Shown one piece after another: positions 1-6,648 of a stretch of 64,000 bases of DNA (positions are counted from its first letter, which is position 1; the number at the start of each line of letters is the position of its first letter). Source of the stretch: an uncultured Bacteroidia bacterium. Lineage in GTDB: Bacteria > Bacteroidota > Bacteroidia > Bacteroidales > F082. The notes below the pieces were generated by a model that had not been told where the DNA came from, did no database searches, and saw nothing but the letters and a program-made list of their open reading frames with translations. The position numbers and the translations under genes were made by a program. The DNA lies in NCBI GenBank assembly GCA_902801625.1, contig CADCJI010000010.1, positions 22,419 through 86,418 on the forward strand, given 5' to 3'.

Positions 1-2
1 AC

Positions 3-92
3 TATGTCCTTGACGGAACGACCATTAAGGAAACTATCAGCGAAGGGAAATACACCCATGCTAAGTTGGTTGAAGGACCAGGGATGGTTTGA
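3..92 (+). CDS. C-terminal end of an unidentified protein (partial)
   Basis: An open frame enters from the left edge and ends at TGA 90-92, giving 29 residues that finish EGPGMV. No family is recognisable from so short a piece. It reads toward the stem-loop at 122-146, which is followed by a T-rich stretch and may terminate it. Confidence 0.5.
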   Translation, partial: YVLDGTTIKETISEGKYTHAKLVEGPGMV

Positions 93-121
93 GGATTTTT
101 GATTTTTTAAAGTATTTTATT

Positions 122-170
122 GCCTGTGCATTAATTTGGCACAGGCTCTATTTTTCTTTGCAGCGGAAAA
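122..170 (+). promoter_or_regulatory. Module-separating stem-loop/promoter element, copy E1
   Basis: A perfect 8-bp inverted repeat GCCTGTGC-N9-GCACAGGC (122-129 and 139-146) is followed by a T-rich tract and TTTCTTTGCAGCGG, with TTTG at 157-160. The box differs by one base from the Bacteroidetes -7 consensus TAnnTTTG. Related copies lie at 2192, 4016 and 5076. The stem-loop plus T tract could end the upstream gene while the TTTG box starts the gene at 221. Confidence 0.65.
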
Positions 171-220
171 CGGTCGAATTGACAAATATAACAAACTATA
201 AACATCATTAAATCAAAAAT

Positions 221-892
221 ATGGAAAACAACAGATATGCAAGCATCGGTAAAGGCTCAATTGTCGAAGAAGGCGTCTTCGTAAGATTTCCCGAGCTCGT
301 TCCAGCTTCTTTGGACAATTATTGGAACAGCAAGAAGCATAAAAAGCTGTTGATAGTTGGAGAAAGCAACTACTTTGACGATGATGTCGACAGCGTGTTT
401 AAGGACCCAAAAGCGTGGTATTCAGGAGCAGACAAACAACATTTGATACCAGAAGGAAAGAAGAAAGATGTAAGCAACTACAAAGGGTATAAGACTTTTG
501 ATAGGTTGTGTAAATCCATGAATGAAGTGTTGAACGAAACACTTTGTGAGCACGTCTATGAGGAGGCCATGTTCTATAATTATTTTCTGCGTCCGGCCAC
601 GGTGAGGAAAAACAATAAATCATTCAAAAAAGACTGCACCCAATTAGACCGTGATGTGGCTGGCAGCGCATTATGTGGAATTATCGACCTTGACCGTCCT
701 GATGTAGTTATATTTGTCAGTAAATATGCACACTTGGAATTTAGGAAGTACATGGAATCGAATGGATTGTCATATAATATCCCGATTGATTTCGTCAATC
801 ATCCTGCACATCCTGCCTCATGGCATCACAGAAATGGAAACGGGAAACAGAAGTTCGAAAGACTATTGAGGGAATACTGGATGGTAAAATAA
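221..892 (+). CDS. Predicted uracil-DNA-glycosylase-like fold protein
   Basis: This 223-residue protein has no signal peptide. Its order of short motifs recalls the uracil-DNA glycosylase superfamily: LLIVGESNYF near residue 43 (motif I region, compare GEAPG), NYFLRP near 120, RPDVVIFVS near 160, and a His-Pro-rich NHPAHPASWHH near 194 (compare the terminal HPS motif). The match is by eye and the catalytic Asp/Asn of true glycosylases is not clear, so activity is unproven. It is the first gene of the module driven by element E1, and a protein with the same motif order is encoded at 1370-2164. The start at 221 is the first ATG after the E1 promoter. Confidence 0.6.
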   Translation: MENNRYASIGKGSIVEEGVFVRFPELVPASLDNYWNSKKHKKLLIVGESNYFDDDVDSVFKDPKAWYSGADKQHLIPEGKKKDVSNYKGYKTFDRLCKSMNEVLNETLCEHVYEEAMFYNYFLRPATVRKNNKSFKKDCTQLDRDVAGSALCGIIDLDRPDVVIFVSKYAHLEFRKYMESNGLSYNIPIDFVNHPAHPASWHHRNGNGKQKFERLLREYWMVK

Positions 893-932
893 TCACATTT
901 TTATCAACCCCTGTATGTTTCATAGAAATGTT

Positions 933-940
933 TACCTTTG
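933..940 (+). promoter_or_regulatory. -7 promoter box (TACCTTTG)
   Basis: An exact TAnnTTTG match lies 57 bases before ATG 997. It supports starting the zinc-knuckle protein at 997 rather than at an upstream in-frame codon that would overlap the preceding gene. Confidence 0.55.
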
Positions 941-996
941 CTGCAAATATCATCTTGGCATTGTGCCTACAAGTGCAAAACCCGAACTGGCCGCCC

Positions 997-1341
997 ATGA
1001 AAAACTATCAATGCAAGAAATGTGGCATTCTGATTAAAACAGAGCGACAGCCCAATGCGTTCAATTGTCGGGTTGGAAACTACCACGATTGGAACGACCT
1101 CGGCGAAGTCGGCTGCGAGAACTACCGATGCAAGAAATGCGGTCTTCTCGTCGAAAGCAAGAGCACCCCATCTTCTTTTGGATGCACTGCTGGAGGCTAC
1201 CACAATTGGCAAGATTTATGTCCGATAGGCACCGATGTCTATCAATGCAAGAAGTGTGGCATTCTGTTGTATGCCTCAAAGTCACCCAATGAATTTGACT
1301 GCCCTTCGGGAGGGTATCATCAATGGAATAAGATGAACTAA
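997..1341 (+). CDS. Small protein of three tandem zinc-knuckle repeats
   Basis: The 114-residue protein is almost entirely three copies of a 39-residue unit, each with C-x2-C-x14-C-x5-H: C6/C9/C24/H30, C45/C48/C63/H69 and C84/C87/C102/H108. Each unit also carries YxCKKCG and a YHxW end. Each could hold one structural zinc, suggesting nucleic-acid or protein binding; no catalytic residues are apparent. I chose ATG 997 because the open frame extends upstream to 820 inside the previous gene, but the -7 box at 933-940 and the first repeat both point to 997. It lies between two UDG-like genes. Confidence 0.7.
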   Translation: MKNYQCKKCGILIKTERQPNAFNCRVGNYHDWNDLGEVGCENYRCKKCGLLVESKSTPSSFGCTAGGYHNWQDLCPIGTDVYQCKKCGILLYASKSPNEFDCPSGGYHQWNKMN

Positions 1342-1369
1342 ATGGGAATTAAACTCAAAAACATATACA

Positions 1370-2164
1370 ATGATGAACAGCAATATCAATTATGAACTTG
1401 AGTTTCTCTTCGGCAGATGGTATGAACGAATGGAGAAAACGAATGGAGAAAAAACTTGCTTTACAAAAGACGGGATTTTGTATAAAAACGAGTTGTCAGA
1501 TGATGAAGTGTTAAAAAAATGGAATGATTCATCAAAACGAGTTATGTTTTTGCTGAAAGACCAGAATCAAGAAGGCAAAGAAAAATGGGATGAAGACATT
1601 CGCTATTGGCTCAAAGATGCCGAGTGGGACAAACTTAAAGCCAAAGAAACAAAAGAAAAGAACAGAAATCTTGACAACAAGTTTTTCAAAAATCTTGCCT
1701 ATCTCTTTTGGGGGTTATCTAAAGCAACAGCAGATGATGACAATGCTTGGTGGTATAATGAGGTGACAATGCATATCGAAGAAGTCAAGGCGTTTTTCAA
1801 CAGCCAACCTTTTGCATTGGTCGAGTGCAAAAAACAACCTGGAGGTGGTTACCTTGACAATAAAGTGCTAGTAGAACATCTAAACAATTATAAAGACTTA
1901 TTGGAACGAGAAATTGAGATTATGAGACCCAATATGATAGTTTGCACAAATCATCATATATATGGTACAGTCCTTAATATGAACCTATTTCCAAAAAAGG
2001 AAGTCGTCAGCGTAAAGGAACATCAACCAGTCAGTTTTCACATACCAACAGGAACTCTGATTTTCTGTTCTTATCATCCCAGCGACAGAAAAAGTCCAAA
2101 TGAAATATATGAAGGCGTAATGGACCACTACAGAGCTTTCTTGAAAAGCATTTACAATCTTTAA
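1370..2164 (+). CDS. Second predicted uracil-DNA-glycosylase-like fold protein
   Basis: This 264-residue, lysine-rich cytoplasmic protein lies 28 bases after the zinc-knuckle gene with no promoter between, so the two are probably co-transcribed. It shares motif order with the protein at 221: RVMFLLKDQN near residue 57, RPNMIVCTNHH near 188, and FCSYHPSDRK near 230. That layout fits the UDG-like superfamily, but I see no convincing catalytic Asp/Asn. Its codons are visibly more A/T-rich than the core genes downstream, consistent with acquisition. ATG 1373 is an equally possible start. Confidence 0.6.
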   Translation: MMNSNINYELEFLFGRWYERMEKTNGEKTCFTKDGILYKNELSDDEVLKKWNDSSKRVMFLLKDQNQEGKEKWDEDIRYWLKDAEWDKLKAKETKEKNRNLDNKFFKNLAYLFWGLSKATADDDNAWWYNEVTMHIEEVKAFFNSQPFALVECKKQPGGGYLDNKVLVEHLNNYKDLLEREIEIMRPNMIVCTNHHIYGTVLNMNLFPKKEVVSVKEHQPVSFHIPTGTLIFCSYHPSDRKSPNEIYEGVMDHYRAFLKSIYNL

Positions 2165-2191
2165 TTGCAGGAATTGATCAATTTTTCCTAA

Positions 2192-2240
2192 GCCTGTGCT
2201 TCAATTCGGCACAGGCTTTCTTTTTCTTTGCAGCGTTAAA
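2192..2240 (+). promoter_or_regulatory. Module-separating stem-loop/promoter element, copy E2
   Basis: The arms GCCTGTGC (2192-2199) and GCACAGGC (2209-2216) pair perfectly around a 9-base loop whose sequence differs from E1. A T-rich run and TTTCTTTGCAGCG follow, with TTTG at 2227-2230, 22 bases before ATG 2253. It sits 27 bases after the stop of the previous module. Confidence 0.65.
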
Positions 2241-2252
2241 TCGTAACGCATT

Positions 2253-2921
2253 ATGACCATACAAGAAATTTACAACTCACAGCCCGTCAGGAAGGTGGAA
2301 TACATGATTCTCGACTGTCAGCGGCAGAGCGAAAAAGGCATGTGGGGCATGGAAACAGGAAGAGTAGCCATCCAAAACCTTTTGAGCATCAGGAAAACCA
2401 TCTTGAACGAAATGTTCGTGATGGACGACAATTATTTGCAACTGCTCAAGGACTTCAACGAGGCCATGAAGCAACAGATGATAGAGATGCGTAGACGCAC
2501 AATAGCACTTTATGAGTCGGTGGCCAAAGCAGAATTGCCAGGAACCATCGAAGTGGAGGGCAAATGCCATTTCGGCTACGACTATCCTCCTTTGCATCCC
2601 ATCCAAGACGAACGCGCCCAACGGATGTGGGACATACTAAATGGAACAATCGATAACTTTATTCCTTTGTACCATAACGGATTCGGACAATTCCGAATTG
2701 ACACCTATCATTCCTCTGTCCCAACAATTGAATCCGAACATCAAATGCTATATTTGAGTGAAGAAACGGACAATTGGAACGAGGGTTTAGACGGAAAACT
2801 GACAAAAGACATGCATCTTATATTCGCATTCCACGACCTTTTCGAGCACATGGAATTCGCCATTTTCGACCTCCTTTGGGTGCGCGACTTTAATATTGAA
2901 CTGAATGTTGAAATCTCATAA
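2253..2921 (+). CDS. Unidentified protein, first gene of the FtsZ-like operon
   Basis: A 222-residue soluble protein that I cannot assign. Residues ~40-90 look like long amphipathic helices (KDFNEAMKQQMIEMRRRT), followed by a Pro-rich patch (YDYPPLHPIQ, ~110-119) and an acidic/aromatic C-terminal half. There is no signal peptide or transmembrane segment. The start at ATG 2253 lies 22 bases after the E2 promoter box. It is followed after 13 bases by the FtsZ-like GTPase and then a third small gene, which suggests a three-protein functional unit. Confidence 0.65.
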   Translation: MTIQEIYNSQPVRKVEYMILDCQRQSEKGMWGMETGRVAIQNLLSIRKTILNEMFVMDDNYLQLLKDFNEAMKQQMIEMRRRTIALYESVAKAELPGTIEVEGKCHFGYDYPPLHPIQDERAQRMWDILNGTIDNFIPLYHNGFGQFRIDTYHSSVPTIESEHQMLYLSEETDNWNEGLDGKLTKDMHLIFAFHDLFEHMEFAIFDLLWVRDFNIELNVEIS

Positions 2922-2934
2922 CAATACAACGACT

Positions 2935-3597
2935 ATGAACAAAAAAGCAACCTCAACAACAAAGTCAACCGTTAAAGTAATCGGCATTGGCTGTGGCGGC
3001 AACAATATCGTCAACCATATAAGCCAAAGCAATTTGGGAGGTTTCTCCTTTGTGGCCTGCGACATGGATGCCAAGGTGCTTGAGAAATCAGCAGCCGCCA
3101 CAACCTTGCAACTTGGCACAGACGGACTTGGAAGCGGCAACAGCCCTGAGAAAGCACGCATCACAGCTGAAGAAAACACAGATGCAATAAAGAAACTATT
3201 CGATGACAAACCTTCAATGACCTTTGTCGTCACTTGTCTTGGAGGAGGATGCGGCACGGGTGCGGCTCCCGTAATCGCCTGTGAGTCAAAAAAGATGGGC
3301 ATCACGACCGTTGTCCTTGCCACTTTGCCATTCGAGTTGGAAGGCGAACGCAGATTCTCGCAAGCCTCGGAAGGAATTCAAAACTTGGCAAGAAACACGG
3401 ATGCCCTCTTCCTGCTCAACAACCAGTATATCAAAGAACAATACTGCGACTTGCCCATAAACCAAGCCTTCGCAAAGGCCGATGGCCTGTTGGCGGAAAT
3501 AGCCAAAAGCCTAATCCGAGCCATAATGGAGCCACAACAAGCGACAAAGAAAACCTCAAGAATAAAGGAGTTTTTCAAAAGACTGAAATGCAAATAA
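2935..3597 (+). CDS. Truncated FtsZ/tubulin-like GTPase (GTP-binding domain only)
   Basis: This 220-residue protein keeps the FtsZ nucleotide-binding half: T1 loop GIGCGGNN (17-24), T3-like GLGSGNSPEKAR (64-75), the tubulin signature GGGCGTG (103-109), T5-like PFELEGERRFSQASEGI and a helix-7 segment INQAFAKADGLL. It stops where FtsZ continues into the C-terminal domain, so the T7 synergy loop (NxDxxD) needed for GTP hydrolysis at a filament interface is missing. It should bind GTP but probably cannot self-activate like FtsZ. ATG 2935 was preferred over 2905, which would overlap the upstream gene. It is not the cell-division FtsZ, which is about 100-250 residues longer. Confidence 0.82.
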   Translation: MNKKATSTTKSTVKVIGIGCGGNNIVNHISQSNLGGFSFVACDMDAKVLEKSAAATTLQLGTDGLGSGNSPEKARITAEENTDAIKKLFDDKPSMTFVVTCLGGGCGTGAAPVIACESKKMGITTVVLATLPFELEGERRFSQASEGIQNLARNTDALFLLNNQYIKEQYCDLPINQAFAKADGLLAEIAKSLIRAIMEPQQATKKTSRIKEFFKRLKCK

Positions 3598-3602
3598 AAG
3601 CG

Positions 3603-4028
3603 ATGGCATCGAAAACATTCAACACTGCAACTATCGCCCGTCTGCTCAGTCACGAGGATGAGCATGGCATGGGACGCATTTTCATGTACGCCTTCGTCAA
3701 TGAGGTAATACGTCAGAAGAGGCCGTTCTCATTCGATTGTGAATCCGCTCAAGTAAGCCCCAACTTGATGATTGTTGACAACCAAGGAAGAAGCATCGCC
3801 GTTGAGCAAAGGCGCAATCGGCTTAGTTTAACCCTCAACCACCAACGAAGTGAAACTTCCGCACGCATCGAATACAAAGGCGAAGCCTATCGCCAAGTCA
3901 TTCTTGCTTGGCTTATAGCTTGCATCCAGTACACTTCGTTGCAGCCTGAACTTCGCAACAAGCTGACAAGATATGCCAAATCCATTCAAAGAAGAACTTG
4001 GTTTACAAAAGTTTTGCCTGTGCATTAA
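3603..4028 (+). CDS. Unidentified small protein, third gene of the FtsZ-like operon
   Basis: A 141-residue basic protein with no recognised domain. It has a predicted beta-rich middle (LMIVDNQGRSIAVEQRR) and a helical C-terminus. ATG 3603 is 5 bases past the FtsZ-like stop; ATG 3588 would overlap that gene by 10 bases and is the alternative. Its last residues, LPVH, and its stop codon are encoded by the left arm and loop of element E3, so the element has become part of the gene end. It probably works with the two upstream proteins. Confidence 0.6.
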   Translation: MASKTFNTATIARLLSHEDEHGMGRIFMYAFVNEVIRQKRPFSFDCESAQVSPNLMIVDNQGRSIAVEQRRNRLSLTLNHQRSETSARIEYKGEAYRQVILAWLIACIQYTSLQPELRNKLTRYAKSIQRRTWFTKVLPVH

Positions 4029-4064
4029 TTTGGCACAATCTTTTTATTATCTTTGCCGCATAAA
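4016..4064 (+). promoter_or_regulatory. Module-separating stem-loop/promoter element, copy E3
   Basis: The left arm GCCTGTGC (4016-4023) faces a degraded right arm GCACAATC (4033-4040), so only the inner TGTGC/GCACA pairs remain. The -7 box is a perfect TATCTTTG (4048-4055). The next ATG is at 4074. The element overlaps the 3' end of the preceding gene. Confidence 0.65.
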
Positions 4065-4073
4065 ACCAACCTC

Positions 4074-5042
4074 ATGGAAAACCAAATCGTCATATACCAA
4101 ACCGACAACGGTCAAACTGCCATTGATGTCAGGCTGGAAAACGAAACTGTATGGCTTACACAAGCACAGATGGCGATGCTTTTTCAGAAGGATCAGTCTG
4201 TTATTGCACGTCATATCGCCAATGTTTTTAAAGAAGGTGAATTGGATAGAAATAGTAATATGCAAATTTTGCATAATACTCTTTCCAAGTACAAACCAAC
4301 CACCATTTACAATCTCGATGTCATCATCTCCGTAGGTTACCGAGTAAAAAGTCAGCGAGGTGTGCAGTTCCGCCAATGGGCCAACAAAGTGCTGAAAGAC
4401 TATCTGCTGAAAGGCTACGCCGTGAATGAGAAGATTCGCCGAAACCAAATCGGGGAACTAAGGCAATTGGTGCAAATGGTGGGTCGGACGCTGCAAAACC
4501 AGCCCTTGCTGAAAAACGAAGAGAACCAAGCCTTGTTTGACATTGTTGTGGATTACACCTACGCCCTCGACACGCTTGACGATTACGATTATCAACGTTT
4601 GGGCGTGAAAGAAACCACGCAAGAAGAGAAGTTCCAAGCAACATACGACAACGCCATGCAAGCCATAGCGGCATTACGCGAGAAGTTCGGGGGCAGTTCG
4701 CTGTTCGGCAATGAAAAAGACGACTCTTTCAAAAGCAGTATTGGTCAAATCTATCAGACTTTTGGAGGTGAAGACTTATATCCGAGCGTGGAAGAGAAAG
4801 CGGCCATGCTGCTGTATCTCGTCACCAAAAACCATTCGTTCAGCGACGGCAACAAACGCATTGCTGCAACGCTGTTCCTATGGTTCCTCAACAACAACGG
4901 CATCCTCTACCGCGAGGACGGCAGCAAACGTATTGCCGACAACACCTTGGTAGCACTGACCTTGATGATCGCCGAGAGCAAACCTGAGGAGAAGGATGTA
5001 ATGGTGAAGGTGGTGGTGAACTTGATTAATCAGAAGAATTGA
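4074..5042 (+). CDS. RhuM-Fic/Doc fusion protein
   Basis: The 322-residue protein joins an N-terminal RhuM-type region (WLTQAQMAMLFQKDQSVIARHI, residues ~24-45; RGVQFRQWANKVL ~100) to a C-terminal Fic/Doc domain. The Fic active-site motif is intact as HSFSDGNKR near residue 255. Fic enzymes transfer AMP or phosphate groups to target proteins and are often toxins. No separate antitoxin gene is adjacent, and no inhibitory Fic helix motif is obvious. The computed frame begins at TTG 4053, but that codon lies within the -7 box of E3, so the first real start is ATG 4074. Confidence 0.85.
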   Translation: MENQIVIYQTDNGQTAIDVRLENETVWLTQAQMAMLFQKDQSVIARHIANVFKEGELDRNSNMQILHNTLSKYKPTTIYNLDVIISVGYRVKSQRGVQFRQWANKVLKDYLLKGYAVNEKIRRNQIGELRQLVQMVGRTLQNQPLLKNEENQALFDIVVDYTYALDTLDDYDYQRLGVKETTQEEKFQATYDNAMQAIAALREKFGGSSLFGNEKDDSFKSSIGQIYQTFGGEDLYPSVEEKAAMLLYLVTKNHSFSDGNKRIAATLFLWFLNNNGILYREDGSKRIADNTLVALTLMIAESKPEEKDVMVKVVVNLINQKN

Positions 5043-5075
5043 TTTATTGAGCATAATAACTGCATAATTTTTCAA

Positions 5076-5124
5076 GCATGTGCTGTGATTTGGCACAAGC
5101 TTTTGTTTTCTTTGCAGCGGAAAA
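5076..5124 (+). promoter_or_regulatory. Module-separating stem-loop/promoter element, copy E4
   Basis: Arms GCATGTGC (5076-5083) and GCACAAGC (5093-5100) keep the TGTGC/GCACA core with one outer mismatch. A T-rich run and TTTCTTTGCAGCGGAAAAC follow (TTTG 5111-5114), 26 bases before ATG 5141. The tail is nearly identical to that of E1. Confidence 0.65.
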
Positions 5125-5140
5125 CTAAAACGCTAAAGTT

Positions 5141-5695
5141 ATGTATAATGCACCCTATCACGTCCCCTTAAAGGAATATGAAGGAATGATGGCCAACCGA
5201 GAGTATTGGGACGACCTCGGAGCCGAATGGAATTGGAGTTCGATGGAGAAAAAGTTGGTGCGTCTTGCCGGTTTCGTACAACAAGGCGGGAGTTTGAAGA
5301 AAGTCCTTGCCCGCTACACCAAAGACCGAGACGAAGAATACACCAATCGCATCCAATTTTGTGTCTTGGAGTATATCTTGAAACTCATGGTCGGCAATCG
5401 GATAAAGCCATACGAAAAGGTTCCTTTGGTTGACCGCATCAAGCGGCTGAACAAGGACGAACTTGTGGAACTGCTCACGAAGGAATTGAAACGGGATGTG
5501 GTGCCAAGTAGCGAGATGGACAAAAACCACAAATTCCACGAGCATTGGAGACTGCTTTCAGATGACGAATGGTTGAGTGATGAAATTCTCGACAAGATTG
5601 AGTACCGGCATTGGCACAAACACCCCGAAGAGCCTTTCAGCCAATATTTGAGACGGTCGGAGTTTTGGTGGGATTATCGGCATTTTTTATGGTGA
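5141..5695 (+). CDS. Unidentified cytoplasmic protein
   Basis: A 184-residue charged protein rich in Trp and His near its C-terminus (EYRHWHKHPEEPF, then RRSEFWWDYRHFLW at the end). No family is recognised. There is no signal peptide or membrane segment. It is the only gene of the module started by E4; the next gene has its own promoter. The many C-terminal aromatics and histidines may form a binding surface, but this is speculative. Confidence 0.6.
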   Translation: MYNAPYHVPLKEYEGMMANREYWDDLGAEWNWSSMEKKLVRLAGFVQQGGSLKKVLARYTKDRDEEYTNRIQFCVLEYILKLMVGNRIKPYEKVPLVDRIKRLNKDELVELLTKELKRDVVPSSEMDKNHKFHEHWRLLSDDEWLSDEILDKIEYRHWHKHPEEPFSQYLRRSEFWWDYRHFLW

Positions 5696-5710
5696 TGGAC
5701 GAAAAAAATG

Positions 5711-5718
5711 TAACTTTG
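5711..5718 (+). promoter_or_regulatory. -7 promoter box (TAACTTTG) with downstream RBS
   Basis: An exact TAnnTTTG box is followed by AAAAGGAG at 5731-5738, a rare good Shine-Dalgarno in this window, and then ATG 5749. Together they fix the start of the GIY-YIG gene and exclude the open frame extending back to 5611. Confidence 0.65.
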
Positions 5719-5748
5719 CAAATCATTAACAAAAGGAGAAAATTCATT

Positions 5749-6642
5749 ATGAACAAACAAATCATTATCACAATTCAAGAATTACTTAAAGGTAGAGATA
5801 GAAACTCTGATTTTGATTCAGCAGTGGAAAAGAGAATAAAACTGGTTAGGCATAGTGGGGTTATCCGCGAAGATAGCGTGATTGGCAAAGATTACTATGG
5901 CCAATCTGTTTATGAACTTTACCGTTCAAATTATCCAAAGTTTTTGGAATGGCAATGTGAACAAAATGAAAACAAAATGAAAAATGTTGATTACATCGTG
6001 GCGTTTATAGGAGAGGAACAATGCATGTGCCGCTTTGCTGGAGTTTACAGAAACTATGGGCCAAAACATAAAACATTGTGCGGTATGTTCTATGATTTGA
6101 AAGAAGTTGATGGTTTCGAAATTTTGAAAAACCAAGTTGTAATTGATTGGGGGAAAGGCACTTTGCAATGGATGCAGAATTGGTCAACAATGAAAGAAGT
6201 TGTTCGAATAGACCAAGTGTCTGACAATGAAGGAATCCCATATTTTACTAGGTATGAAGATGTTTCGCTAAATTATTCTCAATTAAAGCAAGTGGTTGCA
6301 GATAACGAATGGAAAACAAAACTTGAAGCATGTAATTGCGTTTATGTAATTACCGACAAAAGCAATGGAAAGCAATATGTTGGAGTGACTTATAAAGGTT
6401 CAAAGGCTGGTGCTAAAGGCGGAATTTTAAGTAGATGGACAGAATATGCTAACTCGGGTCACGGTGAAGATGTGTCGTTGAAAAAACTTTGTGAAGGAGA
6501 TTCAAATTATGCAGAGGAGAATTTCCAATGGTCAATATTAGAAACATTACCACTAAGTGTCATACCAGCAATCGCAATCAACATAGAGACGAAGTGGAAG
6601 GAGAAACTAATGACCAAAGTGTTTGGCTATAACAATAATTAA
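5749..6642 (+). CDS. GIY-YIG nuclease-domain protein
   Basis: A 297-residue protein with an unassigned N-terminal region and a GIY-YIG-type nuclease domain in the last third: CVYVITDKSNGKQYVGVTYK supplies the paired (G)xY...YxG strands near residues 196-215, followed by the conserved Arg in LSRWTEYA and a Glu in the C-terminal helix. The N-terminal part may recognise a target. Base composition is clearly A/T-richer than the following WYL gene, and the Shine-Dalgarno start is atypical here; both suggest separate acquisition. GIY-YIG enzymes cut DNA in homing, restriction or repair, and the substrate cannot be told. Confidence 0.75.
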   Translation: MNKQIIITIQELLKGRDRNSDFDSAVEKRIKLVRHSGVIREDSVIGKDYYGQSVYELYRSNYPKFLEWQCEQNENKMKNVDYIVAFIGEEQCMCRFAGVYRNYGPKHKTLCGMFYDLKEVDGFEILKNQVVIDWGKGTLQWMQNWSTMKEVVRIDQVSDNEGIPYFTRYEDVSLNYSQLKQVVADNEWKTKLEACNCVYVITDKSNGKQYVGVTYKGSKAGAKGGILSRWTEYANSGHGEDVSLKKLCEGDSNYAEENFQWSILETLPLSVIPAIAINIETKWKEKLMTKVFGYNNN

Positions 6643-6648
6643 TTCTTC

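Noticed and set aside
135-162. TGGCAC...TTGCA as a sigma-54 promoter in the module elements
   Set aside because: The two halves are about 16 bases apart instead of 5, and the TTTG -7 box explains the site better.
4053-4073. Start of the RhuM-Fic gene at TTG 4053
   Set aside because: That codon lies within the TATCTTTG promoter box; ATG 4074 is the first start that can be transcribed.
122-5124. Elements E1-E4 as integron attC sites
   Set aside because: They lack the R'/R'' core sites (GTTRRRY) and contain a promoter, and no integron integrase is visible.
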